A stretch of DNA of 64,000 nt from Lewinella sp050633125 (GTDB taxonomy: Bacteria > Bacteroidota > Bacteroidia > Chitinophagales > Saprospiraceae). The notes under the pieces are model-generated. The model worked only from the letters and a program-made list of their open reading frames with translations, was not told where the DNA came from and did not search any database. The position numbers and the translations under genes were made by a program. The stretch spans positions 147,409-211,408 of the forward strand of contig NZ_JBOEFX010000018.1 in the NCBI RefSeq assembly GCF_050633125.1, in the 5' to 3' direction. This document shows positions 48,490 to 58,460 of this stretch, one piece after another; positions within the stretch are counted from its first letter, which is position 1, and each line of letters begins with the position of its first letter.

Positions 48490-49587
48490 ATGACTCCTGA
48501 TCTGAAAACCATCTGGCTCGACCCTCAAGACCCCACAACAGTCTGGATTATTGACCAAAGGGCTTTGCCCCATGAGCTGGTGCATGAACCGTTGAAGACG
48601 ACGGCACAAGCGGCAGCAGCGATCAAAGAGATGCACGTACGCGGAGCACCCTTGATTGGTGCTACAGCTGCCTGGGGCCTGTATCTGGCGATGCTGGAAT
48701 ATCAGGGCGCAGTTGATTTCGACAATTACCTGGTTCAGGTCGTTGACCAATTGCAAAATACCCGTCCCACAGCGGTCGATCTATTCAATGCACTGGAAGC
48801 TTCTCAGCTACGTATCCGGGCGGCAGCCCCACATGATCGCGTAGCCGTTGCGCGGCAAGCGGCCGAAGATTTTGCCACCGCCAGCGCTGCCCAATGCCGC
48901 GCTATCGGAGAACATGGCCTGGAAGTATTGCGCGATATTGCAGCCACCAAGCCCGGTGAAACCATTAATGTTCTTACGCACTGCAACGCCGGGAAATTAG
49001 CCTGTATCGACTACGGTACCGCCACTGCGCCGATCTATTTGGCTCACGAACAGGGCTTACCCATTCACGTGTGGGTTGATGAAACCCGCCCCCGCAATCA
49101 GGGCGCTCGCCTTACGGCTTATGAACTGGCCGCAGCGGGTATCCCTCACACCGTCATTGTTGATAACCTGGGAGGGCACCTTATGCAGCACGGTATGGTC
49201 GATGTCGTTTTCGTCGGTACCGACCGTACTACCCGCCAGGGCGATGTGGCCAATAAAATAGGCACTTACCTCAAGGCCCTGGCTGCCCACGACAATGGTG
49301 TTCCCTTTTACGTAGGCCTACCCACCAGCACCATCGACTGGACCATCCGCGATGGCCTCCGCGAAATCCCCATCGAGGAACGCGGCGGCGAAGAGGTCAC
49401 TCACATCCAGGGAAGGTTAGAGGGCAAAAACCAATGGGTACAACTCACGCCCGACGCCAGTCCGGGCCTCAATTACGGCTTTGATGTCACGCCAGCTCGG
49501 CTGGTCACGGGTCTCATTACGGAGCGGGGTATTTGTGCTGCGAGTGAGGAAGGGTTGTTGGGCTTGTTTCCGGAAGGGGAGGGGTAG
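48490..49587 (+). CDS. mtnA: S-methyl-5-thioribose-1-phosphate isomerase
   Basis: 365 residues, the usual size. MtnA signatures are present: KEMHVRGAPLIGATAAWGL, the catalytic Cys in VLTHCNAGKLAC, the catalytic Asp in FVGTDRTTRQGDVANKIGTY, and the C-terminal NYGFDVTPARLVTGLITERG. It converts methylthioribose-1-phosphate to methylthioribulose-1-phosphate in methionine salvage. It is the third gene of the 46386-49587 operon; no other salvage gene is present. Confidence 0.95.
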   Translation: MTPDLKTIWLDPQDPTTVWIIDQRALPHELVHEPLKTTAQAAAAIKEMHVRGAPLIGATAAWGLYLAMLEYQGAVDFDNYLVQVVDQLQNTRPTAVDLFNALEASQLRIRAAAPHDRVAVARQAAEDFATASAAQCRAIGEHGLEVLRDIAATKPGETINVLTHCNAGKLACIDYGTATAPIYLAHEQGLPIHVWVDETRPRNQGARLTAYELAAAGIPHTVIVDNLGGHLMQHGMVDVVFVGTDRTTRQGDVANKIGTYLKALAAHDNGVPFYVGLPTSTIDWTIRDGLREIPIEERGGEEVTHIQGRLEGKNQWVQLTPDASPGLNYGFDVTPARLVTGLITERGICAASEEGLLGLFPEGEG

Positions 49588-49608
49588 GACAACAACTGGT
49601 TTTGATCA

Positions 49609-51378
49609 CTAGTCCGGGACAAAGAGAATAATCCTGCTGCTCATGATGTCGTATAAATATAAAACACTGTCGTCAGGTGCCATTGCCATTACTCGGGATT
49701 CGGCAGGCATGGTTCCTTTTATAGCAAAGGTGTTCCCGTCATAGTATTGTTCTTCTCCGAAAACTAGTGAGCCATCACTGTTGATTCCATAAATATGACC
49801 TCCAAAAGTGCCTAAGGTAGACTGGAGGTTGTTTGCAAGAATCTTTTTTCCGTTATAGAAAAGGTATTGTTCATTGGCGGTAAGAAAAGCATCGCGTGTT
49901 CCAAAATTGGTTGAGTTGTCTGATTGATCTACCTGCTGTAAAGTACTGCCATTAAAGTTATATCGAATGATACTACTTCCAGTTGATCCTCTTTCTGCGG
50001 CATAGAGTACAGTTCCGTCAGCGGTTGATAGGAGCCCTGGTTCGTAAATGCTTTGACTTGATGTAGACACATTTACGCCTGTGGTTGCATTTACCACCTT
50101 GATGTTATTCCACTGATCTTCACTTGTGAACGCCATCCGATTATTAGACAAGGGGGCGAGCCGGTAAGGGTTGCCATCCCAGGTGCCGATGTTTGTGTTT
50201 ACAAAAAAGTCATAATCAATCTCTTGTGTTTCCAAATCAACAACGATAATTTGGGTACTCCCAAAATTTGCAATGAAGAGGGCATCTCCATCAAGACTGA
50301 TAGCAAGATCAGTAGGAGAGGAGCCTACAAAAATTGTTTTAGTGATATCGAGAGAGGTTGTACTAATAAACATCAGTGCATTGTTGATCCTGTCCAAGGC
50401 ATATAAATATGGCCGGTTCGGGTCGGCTTTCATTCGTTCAATTTGATTAGGAATGAAAATGGAAGGACTCTGAAATAACGCACCTTGAATGTTGCTAAGT
50501 GGTTCTTCATTCGTTGATAATTTAACACCAATACGGTAGTAATAGGTATTACCGTCGATCAGACCTGCATCACTATAGCTGGTGGTATTAATATCATTAA
50601 TACTAGCAATTGGACTGAAATTATCTGCCGGATTCTGGGATCTGTAGACAATATATCTGTCAAAATTCACTTCCGAATAAGCAGACCAATTCAGGACAAA
50701 ACCAGTATTGATGCCTTCTAAAGGTAGCAGGATAACGCTATCGGGAAGATCGCGCACGGAGATGTTGACTGTAGCGCTACCAATATTGCCTTCGGAATCC
50801 GTAGCAATAACTTGTATTTGGTGATCACCTTCAGATAATGAACTGTAAGAAGCTTCAATTACACCTGAACTGTTGGGTTGGATTGTTGAAAAGACACCAT
50901 CAATGTTACTGCGCCATTCGATAGTAAGAGTTTGTACTGGGTCTTCGTCATCACTAACAGAAGCCTGGAAATTGATAGGGAATTCTAGGTCATGCTCTGT
51001 ACCATTAAGAGGAGAAGTGATATTAATGATAGGATTGGGGAAAATGCCTGGAATAAGCTCAATATCCACCTCTGTCACAATACCTCTGTTGACAGCAACT
51101 GCACCCTTGCCGGTCCCATAGTCTGGATGGGTAGCTGTTACTTCATAAATTTCAGGTGGCAGGTCTCTGAGAATAGCAGAACCTGAAAAATCTGTATTAA
51201 AAACATCGGTAATAGGCAAGGTGGTTATTGTTGCCCCTTGTATAAGCGTATTGTCCTGTTTTACGGTTACGTAAATAGCTCCAAAATCAGAGGGGAAACT
51301 AGCTTCATCATCTTCACCACAAGAGAATGGAACGCAAGAGATAATCACCAGAAGTAATAATAGATGTCTTCTGTTCAT
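49609..51378 (-). CDS. Surface lipoprotein with Ig/Fn3 domains and beta-propeller
   Basis: About 589 residues. The lipobox is FSCGEDD after a hydrophobic stretch (LLLLLVIISCVPFSC). Domain order: carboxypeptidase-regulatory-like domain (about 35-115, VYVTVKQDNTLIQGATI), Ig-like domain (about 120-210, ITSPLNGTEHDLEF), fibronectin type III domain (about 215-300, FDRYIVYRSQN...YYYRIGVKLS), then a beta-propeller with YNCE-type repeats (ISLDGDALFIANFGSTQIIVVDLETQ). Probably a cell-surface binding protein. It lies 10 bp after the FG-GAP protein gene in the same direction. Confidence 0.82.
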   Translation of the reverse strand: MNRRHLLLLLVIISCVPFSCGEDDEASFPSDFGAIYVTVKQDNTLIQGATITTLPITDVFNTDFSGSAILRDLPPEIYEVTATHPDYGTGKGAVAVNRGIVTEVDIELIPGIFPNPIINITSPLNGTEHDLEFPINFQASVSDDEDPVQTLTIEWRSNIDGVFSTIQPNSSGVIEASYSSLSEGDHQIQVIATDSEGNIGSATVNISVRDLPDSVILLPLEGINTGFVLNWSAYSEVNFDRYIVYRSQNPADNFSPIASINDINTTSYSDAGLIDGNTYYYRIGVKLSTNEEPLSNIQGALFQSPSIFIPNQIERMKADPNRPYLYALDRINNALMFISTTSLDITKTIFVGSSPTDLAISLDGDALFIANFGSTQIIVVDLETQEIDYDFFVNTNIGTWDGNPYRLAPLSNNRMAFTSEDQWNNIKVVNATTGVNVSTSSQSIYEPGLLSTADGTVLYAAERGSTGSSIIRYNFNGSTLQQVDQSDNSTNFGTRDAFLTANEQYLFYNGKKILANNLQSTLGTFGGHIYGINSDGSLVFGEEQYYDGNTFAIKGTMPAESRVMAMAPDDSVLYLYDIMSSRIILFVPD

Positions 51379-51388
51379 TGTATTAAAA

Positions 51389-53203
51389 TTATTGCTTAAG
51401 AATAGCTTGAACCTTTGACGGCTTTCCATCTTGTTTGATTTCGAGATAATATAAACCACTTGGCAGAATAATAGCTTGCGAAGCTAAGTGCCATTGCGCA
51501 TAATAACGATCCTGGAGAAAGAATAAACGCTTGGTTTGCCAGATAAGCTTCCCATCGGTGGAGTAAATGTTGAGCGCTGAGGGAGTTCCAAAATCTGGTC
51601 CGAAAGAGATATTCAGTTCTTCCCTGAATGGATTAGGATAGACCATGAATGCTCCACTTTCATTAATAGGAGTAACAATTGAGGGCAATATTAACCTTTG
51701 ATTTACGGCTAATTGATAATAAACATATTGCTGGCCGTTGGGCCATTCCACGACAAGAGAATCAATTACTACTTCGCTGCCTAAGCCAAAATGTACTTCT
51801 AATGGATTTTGAGCATTATAATTGGTACCACAACTCACAACTCGCAATTGTTTACCGGAAGAGGTATGGGCAGTAATTTTCGTACCAACAACCTGATTAA
51901 TGGGAATATCTGAAAAACCAATCGTAAGATAATTGGTATTGTTTGACTTGTTCAAATCATTACGCCAAAGACTTGGGCTATCACGATAATTACTGATAAA
52001 GACATCTAAATCTCCATCTTTCTCATAATCAAAAACACTTAGGCCTCGCCCTTGCTTTGTGTCTTGCAAACCAAGTTCCCATGCGGTTTCCTCAAATGTA
52101 CCATCTTGTTGAGAAATGAAGAGGCGAACAGAGTCTTGATAAAACTGGTCGCTACCTTGTGGCCAACCATTCGTGTGTATGATGTCTAGCCAGCCATCAT
52201 TATTAAAGTCGGCAAAAGAGGTACCCCATCCCCAGGCACCATTGCGGACACCTGCCTGTTGACTCATTTCGTGAAAGTTGCCTGATCCATCATTTTGATA
52301 GAGTCGATTACCGGTCTTTCCCCAGTTTCCTTCAGTTACACCGTCATAGTCATAGACAGCGGTTACAAACCAATCGAGGTCGCCATCGTTATCATAATCA
52401 CCAACAGTATTACCCATTCCATTTTCATCTGAAATTACGTCTATATCGGTTACGTGAAGAAGCCTGCTGCCTCTATCATTTAGCCATACCTGTGAAGTAC
52501 CGAAGTCGGAACTTAATAAGATGTCCGGCCAGCCATCTTGATTGATATCTGCGAAGTTAGCGGCAAAGGAAAAATCTGTTGCACCAAATGGATTGTACCA
52601 CCCCCATTCATTATCGCTACCACGGAAAGAACCATCTTTTTGATTGATCCAGAGGTGTTGGCTTGTGTCTGGTGTATTCCAGTGTGTAGTAAATAAATCC
52701 AGATAACCATCTTTATTGAGGTCACCAGCACTCATGGAATAAATAGGCGAGGAGCAATCAAGAATAGTGGAAACTTCGATTTCCTCAAACGCAATTTGCT
52801 GGTTATTAGCAAAAATTCGCAAAGGGTAGCCAGGTAAGCCCGAGACAAAAAGGTCAGGGTAATTGTCATTGTTATAATCAAAGAAAAATACATTGCTTGC
52901 CGGGAAATTGGCAAGTGCAACTCCTGCTTGCTGGGCGATATCAATGAAAGTTCCATCGCCTTGGTTAAGGAACAATTGATTGACTTGGGCATCACCATTA
53001 TCCAAATACAGGTCGAAGTCACCATCAAGGTCAATATCGGCCATCGCATTTGGTGCACAAACCCGATAATGCATAGGGTCGTTCTCAATTTGGTAAGAAT
53101 GCTGTCCTATAATACCTACCGAGATGCTAACCTCTACAAAAGGCTGGGAAAACAGACTTTTTAGAGTAGAAATAATAACTACAATGAGTATAGAGCGCAA
53201 CAT
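51389..53203 (-). CDS. Secreted FG-GAP/VCBS propeller protein with UnbV/ASPIC and T9SS domains
   Basis: About 604 residues. After a signal peptide (MLRSILIVVIISTLKSLFSQ) come multiple FG-GAP repeats with calcium-binding DxDxDG motifs (MADIDLDGDFDLYL, FFDYNNDNYPDLF, GDYDNDGDLDWF, FDYEKDGDLDVF; about 50-410). Then an ASPIC/UnbV domain (about 420-500, VGTKITAHTSSGKQL) and a type A T9SS C-terminal domain (VYPNPFREELNISF ... SGLYYLEI). It should be exported to the surface and bind partners or glycans. Downstream in the same unit is the lipoprotein at 49609-51378. Confidence 0.88.
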   Translation of the reverse strand: MLRSILIVVIISTLKSLFSQPFVEVSISVGIIGQHSYQIENDPMHYRVCAPNAMADIDLDGDFDLYLDNGDAQVNQLFLNQGDGTFIDIAQQAGVALANFPASNVFFFDYNNDNYPDLFVSGLPGYPLRIFANNQQIAFEEIEVSTILDCSSPIYSMSAGDLNKDGYLDLFTTHWNTPDTSQHLWINQKDGSFRGSDNEWGWYNPFGATDFSFAANFADINQDGWPDILLSSDFGTSQVWLNDRGSRLLHVTDIDVISDENGMGNTVGDYDNDGDLDWFVTAVYDYDGVTEGNWGKTGNRLYQNDGSGNFHEMSQQAGVRNGAWGWGTSFADFNNDGWLDIIHTNGWPQGSDQFYQDSVRLFISQQDGTFEETAWELGLQDTKQGRGLSVFDYEKDGDLDVFISNYRDSPSLWRNDLNKSNNTNYLTIGFSDIPINQVVGTKITAHTSSGKQLRVVSCGTNYNAQNPLEVHFGLGSEVVIDSLVVEWPNGQQYVYYQLAVNQRLILPSIVTPINESGAFMVYPNPFREELNISFGPDFGTPSALNIYSTDGKLIWQTKRLFFLQDRYYAQWHLASQAIILPSGLYYLEIKQDGKPSKVQAILKQ

Positions 53204-53260
53204 GTCAGAGAATTCGTTTTGTATAAATTCAACTTTCAATACAAAAGAAAGTGATGGTAA

Positions 53261-53268
53261 CAAAGTTA
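53261..53268 (-). promoter_or_regulatory. -7 box TAACTTTG for the FG-GAP protein gene
   Basis: A perfect TAnnTTTG on the minus strand, about 58 bases before the ATG at 53203, in an AT-rich gap between divergent genes. No clear -33 TTG. Confidence 0.5.
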
Positions 53269-53317
53269 GTATTTTTTAATAAATTAGGGGAAATTTTGAA
53301 TAAATGTGCTCGCTTAC

Positions 53318-55480
53318 ATGAATGGTCTAACAAACGCGCTTGTAGTTTTTATTTGCTCTATCTTCTACTTTTCAGCGCACACACAACCTCTAGAGACAGA
53401 TCGACTTTTGAATAGCTCTACATTGCCAGAGGTATTTGTACAGCCTCCTAATGAAAAATACAAACAAATCATTGAAGAAAAAAGGCTGGATTTAGCAAAT
53501 GAAGCCGATCAGGAGAAAGCTAAATTTTATAGTGAGAGCACCTATTTTTTTGATGAATATTTACGAAGTGGTTACGTCGTTTATAATGACCCTATAGGAG
53601 CTTACTTAACCAAAGTACTTCAAGAAATTCTTCAAGCTAACCCTGATTTCCCCCGACAGGATGCTCGGGTTTATGTTGTTCGTAGTTCAGATGTGAATGC
53701 GTTTGCGGTAGATCAAGGTGTTATTTTTGTAACAATAGGTTTGCTAGCGCAACTTGAAAATGAAACACAGTTGGCACTAATCCTTGCTCATGAACTTATT
53801 CATATTGATGAAGAGCATGCCGTTGATGGCTTTATGGAGAAAAAACGCATTGATGATCAATTCCTCAGGCGTGGAAAACTAAATGAAGAGCAATTTGAGT
53901 TAGCCAATTTTGAAAAAAAACGCTACTCTCGTGAACAAGAAATTGAAGCAGATGACAAAGGGCTATCTCTTTTCTTAAATACCAATTATGTGCATGAAGA
54001 GTTGAATCGAGTTTTTGAAGTGCTTCGATATGCCTATCTGCCTTTTGACGAAATTCCTTTTAAGTTAGATTTTTTACGAATTGGAAGTATAAATATTCCT
54101 GATAGCTACCGCTTGCTCCAAGTTCAGGAAATCAATCCAGCGGAAGAAGATGAACAAAAGAGTACTCATCCAGCATTATCACAACGCATCGAGCAGATGA
54201 AAAGCCGACTTGTAGGATTACCATCGAGTGATAAAAAACAATTTTTGGTTTCGGAAGAAGAGTTTCGAAAAATACAGCAACAAAGTCGGGTGGCTTTAGC
54301 TCGTGTTCATCTTGAGGATCAGAATCTAAAAGAGGCTATCTATATCAGCTTTTTACTGGATGAGACGTATGGTGAAAGCGATTTTACCAAGGAAATTACA
54401 GGAAAGGCTTTATACGGGTTGTGCAAATTCAGGAATAATAATGCAAAATATGAACTCAATAGCCTATCGGTAGAAAGTATTGAGGGGCAATCGCAGGCTT
54501 TACATCACCTCATTGATACGCTTACAAATCGAGAACTCAACTTAATTGCCATTGCCTATAATTATGAGTTGTATAAAAAGACCCCCGACAACATAAACCT
54601 GCAAGACATTATTTTAGATTTGTTTTCAGAACTATACCTTTTTCATGATGTGAATTCCTTGGCTACTTTTTCGATTGTTAACACACCAAGGGAGAATAGT
54701 ACCGAAGTGACTGATACGGTTAGCTTGAATAAAACCTCTAAGCTTGACCGCATCCGTCAACAGCGGCAAGATAGTACTCAGCACTGGTCGACATTCGTCT
54801 TCTCTAGCATACTTCAAATGGCAAGTTTTCGAGAGCTAGCGAGCAATGGGATTAAGTTAGGGCAAGATCGAAAAAACAAGAATCAACCTGAAAGGGGAAT
54901 TTTCCGAAGAAATCAAAAAAAGACCTTTTCGTGGGATGACCTCAAAAACGTGGTGGTTATCAACCCCGTCTTCATTCACCTCGACGGTACAAGGAAAGAT
55001 GCAGAACTTAATTTTGAAGAAGGCTATAGTCGTCGCCAGGCACTTAATGGTATTATTAGCTATACCGCAGGATTACATGGCATAGGTGCCCAGGTGTTGG
55101 ATGTCTATGACCTGAAAGCCGAGAACGCAAGTGTATTCAATGATATAATTGCTGCTGAAAAGTGGATGTCAAGTCAGTTTTCAGCAGATGAGTTTCCAAT
55201 GCATAGTTATGACGATGCAAGTATAGCCAGGTTTGTTGAAAATTATGGAACTCCTTATTTGATGACAGTAGGCGCTGTATCAGCACAATCCCGAAACCCT
55301 GGACTAATTAGCCGCTTTTTCGGAAAGGCATCCTCTTTGTTTTTTGTTATTATCATTAATGTAGAAACAGGCGAAAAACAACTTTTGAATGCGGATTACT
55401 TCAACTATTATCTAGATGATAGTTTTTTGAAGTCGCAGCTATATGATGCTTTTGCTAAACTCTCAAAAAACAATAAATAA
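53318..55480 (+). CDS. M48-family zinc metalloprotease, exported
   Basis: About 720 residues. After the signal peptide (MNGLTNALVVFICSIFYFSAHTQ) comes an M48 peptidase domain. The zinc motif is HELIH (158-162) in LAHELIHIDEEHA, and the third ligand Glu is in EQEIEADDKGLSLF (about 210). A long helical region and a C-terminal alpha/beta domain follow, with no further recognised family. Related BepA/LoiP-type proteases act in outer-membrane protein quality control. It is coupled with the barrel gene at 55480 (TAATG). The ATG at 53318 is chosen over a GTG at 53306. Confidence 0.85.
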   Translation: MNGLTNALVVFICSIFYFSAHTQPLETDRLLNSSTLPEVFVQPPNEKYKQIIEEKRLDLANEADQEKAKFYSESTYFFDEYLRSGYVVYNDPIGAYLTKVLQEILQANPDFPRQDARVYVVRSSDVNAFAVDQGVIFVTIGLLAQLENETQLALILAHELIHIDEEHAVDGFMEKKRIDDQFLRRGKLNEEQFELANFEKKRYSREQEIEADDKGLSLFLNTNYVHEELNRVFEVLRYAYLPFDEIPFKLDFLRIGSINIPDSYRLLQVQEINPAEEDEQKSTHPALSQRIEQMKSRLVGLPSSDKKQFLVSEEEFRKIQQQSRVALARVHLEDQNLKEAIYISFLLDETYGESDFTKEITGKALYGLCKFRNNNAKYELNSLSVESIEGQSQALHHLIDTLTNRELNLIAIAYNYELYKKTPDNINLQDIILDLFSELYLFHDVNSLATFSIVNTPRENSTEVTDTVSLNKTSKLDRIRQQRQDSTQHWSTFVFSSILQMASFRELASNGIKLGQDRKNKNQPERGIFRRNQKKTFSWDDLKNVVVINPVFIHLDGTRKDAELNFEEGYSRRQALNGIISYTAGLHGIGAQVLDVYDLKAENASVFNDIIAAEKWMSSQFSADEFPMHSYDDASIARFVENYGTPYLMTVGAVSAQSRNPGLISRFFGKASSLFFVIIINVETGEKQLLNADYFNYYLDDSFLKSQLYDAFAKLSKNNK

Positions 55481-56220
55481 TGCGATATTCTATCTTGCCA
55501 ATGATTGTGCTAGTCTGCTTAATGAGTATCCAGATGAATGCTCAAGTGCCAGGTTATCTAGGCAAGCGCTGGTTCTTTGAAGCAGAGCTAGGGGTGAACT
55601 TTTCATCTTTGATAAGTGGTGGAAACCAAGATGCTAATGACGGTCTATTTCGGATACTTCAACCATTGCCACGGGTATCAGCCAACTGGGTGATTGGTCG
55701 ACATAATTTTCTGTCGATGCAAGCCGATTATCGTTTTCTACTTGAAGATGCGGAAATATTAGAATCATTTCCAGGGCAACCAGCACTACGCTATTTAATA
55801 GAAACCAAAACAATACAGTTGGGGTATTATCGGATACGGAACCATGGCACACCTGCACTAGCACCGATTGGAAGTTTTATAGGTTATAAACTCATTTATG
55901 GTCAAACCATGGCACGACCTGTTCGTAACTTAACCTTAGGTGAACGATTTACGGGAGTGGAACGGGCAGCATACAAATTGGTAGAAGGCTACCTTCAAGA
56001 AGAATTTCTTGCAGTAGCCGTTTCTGTGGGAAAACGGAGGATAATAAACGATAAACACACAGTTAGTATTAATCTTGATTTAGGATTGCGGTCGCTTGTT
56101 TTTTCAGAACCTTTGTTGTTGTCAGCTAGGCGTTCTGAAACGGCTACCTTTTATGATGGAACGGAAGCTTATAACGGAGTATTCGCTCACCTAACCATTG
56201 GCTACGGCTGGTTAAAGTAG
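55480..56220 (+). CDS. Hypothetical outer-membrane beta-barrel protein
   Basis: 246 residues. A signal peptide (MRYSILPMIVLVCLMSIQMNAQ) is followed by amphipathic beta strands with aromatic and Gly residues (FFEAELGVNFSSLI, NFLSMQADYRFLL, LGYYRIRNHGT) and a final strand VFAHLTIGYGWLK. This suggests an outer-membrane barrel. The start overlaps the protease stop by one base, so the two are made together; the protease may act on or with this protein. Confidence 0.7.
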   Translation: MRYSILPMIVLVCLMSIQMNAQVPGYLGKRWFFEAELGVNFSSLISGGNQDANDGLFRILQPLPRVSANWVIGRHNFLSMQADYRFLLEDAEILESFPGQPALRYLIETKTIQLGYYRIRNHGTPALAPIGSFIGYKLIYGQTMARPVRNLTLGERFTGVERAAYKLVEGYLQEEFLAVAVSVGKRRIINDKHTVSINLDLGLRSLVFSEPLLLSARRSETATFYDGTEAYNGVFAHLTIGYGWLK

Positions 56221-56843
56221 TGTATTCAGGGAGCTTTGTAGATGAAAATTTATTTTATAGTTGGTACGTCATTGGTGAACCGAACTTCCGCTGGCCTTCG
56301 CTGATGACAAAGCAAGTGATAAACTAAGTAGCGGCCGGATAATTAATTTTTAGTTTTGTTTAAAGCGTAAATATTTGACAATGAGGTTTTTAAAACAAAA
56401 AAAAATGTCAGATTCGGAATTTAAAAATAAAATGCCAGCTAATAAATTCCCAACAGCGACTCTATTGATACTATCATTAAACATGGCCTTATGTATATCT
56501 GCACAATCGCAAAGCTATTATTCTCACTATCGTTCATTTGATAGTAAACATCTTTAGAGTACAGCATGATTTAAGTATGGGTATCATCCCAAAAGCGAAT
56601 ATTATATCATTTTTATGTAATCAAATAAGTGTGTTTTATGGGATATTTTACTTTTTTGAGTGTGTTTGATCTGCGCTCCTAGTCAGATAACCCAAATGTG
56701 CTCGAAATATCACTTTCTAAAAAATGCTTTGCGGATGAGCCTTTCCAAGAAGTGATCGTTAGTCAAGGCAGGCCTGGATCGGAGTATTTGGTAGTTCACT
56801 GATATAGGTAGTTCAGTTAATTTAATACAATAAAGATCGCGAA
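56221..56843. other. Long intergenic region
   Basis: 623 bases, AT-rich. The only candidate is a 60-codon frame at 56375-56557 with a hydrophobic, signal-like stretch (ATLLILSLNMALCISAQS) and a short tail. It might be a tiny secreted protein or a truncated remnant. I do not call it a gene. No strong hairpin was seen. Confidence 0.4.
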
Positions 56844-57947
56844 ATGAACCCCTTTAAATTTATTTCACTACTACTTTTAGTGACGCTAGTAGCTTGTCAG
56901 GTTAGTAGGAAAACAAACACGATTGCTCAAGAACAATTGGATGCACCTAATATCATAATTGAAGAAAGAATTGACACCTTTAGTTACGTTACCAATGTTC
57001 CAATGACTCAGGACGTTAGAGATGATACAATTGTCAAATTTAGGGTTATCCACTCTCCAGAAAACAGCTCATTTGTCTGTGAGGACTTAAAAGGAGATCG
57101 GCGCAAAGAAGTCATTTATGACTCGGTGGGCACCAAGCGAGTAACATATTGGTTTAATGGAATTATGAAGGAACAGATTTTGATAAGTTTCAATGAGAAT
57201 GGGAAAGTACATGAGATTGAAACTTACAAAATGAATTATGACACTTTTGAGTTGTTTTCTACTGAAGAGTACACTTATTCGGGAGAGTTGCTAAAAGAGC
57301 TACATTTCAAAGACTTTGAACCTGTTTCCAAATACCGAAGAGAAACAATAATTAGTTATAATTATGATGATTTAGGCAGGAAGGAAACGGCGATTGTCAA
57401 GACTGTCAGTCTTCGCTACGGGAAAGGATTCGAAACTAAGGATAGTGATGCTATAAGATACTTCTATCACGATAATGATACTTTGCCCTACGAAGTCCAT
57501 AGGACTGCGGAAAGTGGTGCAAAGTGTATTATTACTAATCAGCCAAACAGCACCTTTAATATTGAGAAAAGAGTTCCCTACGAAGACGGATTTTATTTGG
57601 AATTAGCCTCATTCACTTTTGATAATAAAAATAGAGTGGTAGAGTATTTATCGAGTGAACAACTTGATCCTCAGGAATTCACACATGTTTTTAGGAAGTA
57701 CGAAATCACATATCCAGATGATTCAGATCTAACTCAAGTTCCCAATTTGGCCTTTCTTTCTAAGTCATCATTCCCTAAGAGAGATATTGGTTCCTTTATA
57801 GAATCTACTGCAAATCCTGGCTTTTTTAAGGATGCGCAAGTCAGGACTGATATTGGATATTATTGTATTCCAAAAAACGTTCAATACTATAGATCATCTG
57901 ATGGTGAAAATTGGACCTTAGAAGGTAAGCTTGGCCTGCACGAATAA
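56844..57947 (+). CDS. Hypothetical lipoprotein
   Basis: 367 residues. The lipobox LVAC gives lipidated Cys18. The body contains repeated short beta-hairpin phrases like the YD repeats of wall-associated proteins (YNYDDLGRKETAIVK, FTFDNKNRVVEYLS, FNENGKVHEIETYK), so a mostly beta structure is expected. No catalytic motif is seen. Function unknown. It is flanked by long gene-poor stretches. Confidence 0.65.
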   Translation: MNPFKFISLLLLVTLVACQVSRKTNTIAQEQLDAPNIIIEERIDTFSYVTNVPMTQDVRDDTIVKFRVIHSPENSSFVCEDLKGDRRKEVIYDSVGTKRVTYWFNGIMKEQILISFNENGKVHEIETYKMNYDTFELFSTEEYTYSGELLKELHFKDFEPVSKYRRETIISYNYDDLGRKETAIVKTVSLRYGKGFETKDSDAIRYFYHDNDTLPYEVHRTAESGAKCIITNQPNSTFNIEKRVPYEDGFYLELASFTFDNKNRVVEYLSSEQLDPQEFTHVFRKYEITYPDDSDLTQVPNLAFLSKSSFPKRDIGSFIESTANPGFFKDAQVRTDIGYYCIPKNVQYYRSSDGENWTLEGKLGLHE

Positions 57948-57980
57948 GGGAATAGGTCATATATAAAAGGAGTACCAATT

Positions 57981-58291
57981 ATGCAACGTGACTTGTCGAT
58001 AGAGCTGCTCGCTGTGCTTGGTTGCGCTGCAGATGCAAGAGGACTGAAAAGCCGCTATCTTAAGGAAAAGGTGAGAAAGGAACTGGCCCCCTTTGCTAGC
58101 ACTCACATACTCCGCTTCGCTACACACGTCGTTCTGCCAGAGTTCTCCGTAAAGTACTTAGGAAAGGCATAGATGGACAGCGGATTGAATTTTACTATAC
58201 GAGTGAGATTACTGGAGGATTTAGGCATGAAGAACTTCTCTCGACGGATAAACGGTTAGAGTTTTTGGTGTACGAATTGCCAGCTTATTGA
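57981..58291 (+). pseudogene. Possible gene debris in two overlapping frames
   Basis: A 63-codon frame (57981-58172) overlaps a second open frame (58100-58291). The second reads like real protein: DGQRIEFYYTSEITGGFR then HEELLSTDKRLEFLVYELP. The pattern suggests a decayed gene with a frameshift; the family is not recognised. The rest of 57948-58460 is AT-rich without other features. Confidence 0.3.
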
Positions 58292-58460
58292 GCTTGCTTA
58301 TTTCTTGTTTTTTCATAAATGAAAAGTTTAATCTGTAGTAAGATTATTCACGGTTATTGAGTAAGTCTGGGGATTTATCAGGATAGCATAATTCATCAGC
58401 GAGTTATTATTTTTTATTAATTTGAGGAGCGCTTTTTAACGCTTATAAAATCTCTGAATA

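Noticed and set aside
56375..56557. 60-codon frame with a signal-like stretch
   Set aside because: Very short after the hydrophobic stretch and no promoter or neighbour support. Noted in the intergenic entry but not called.
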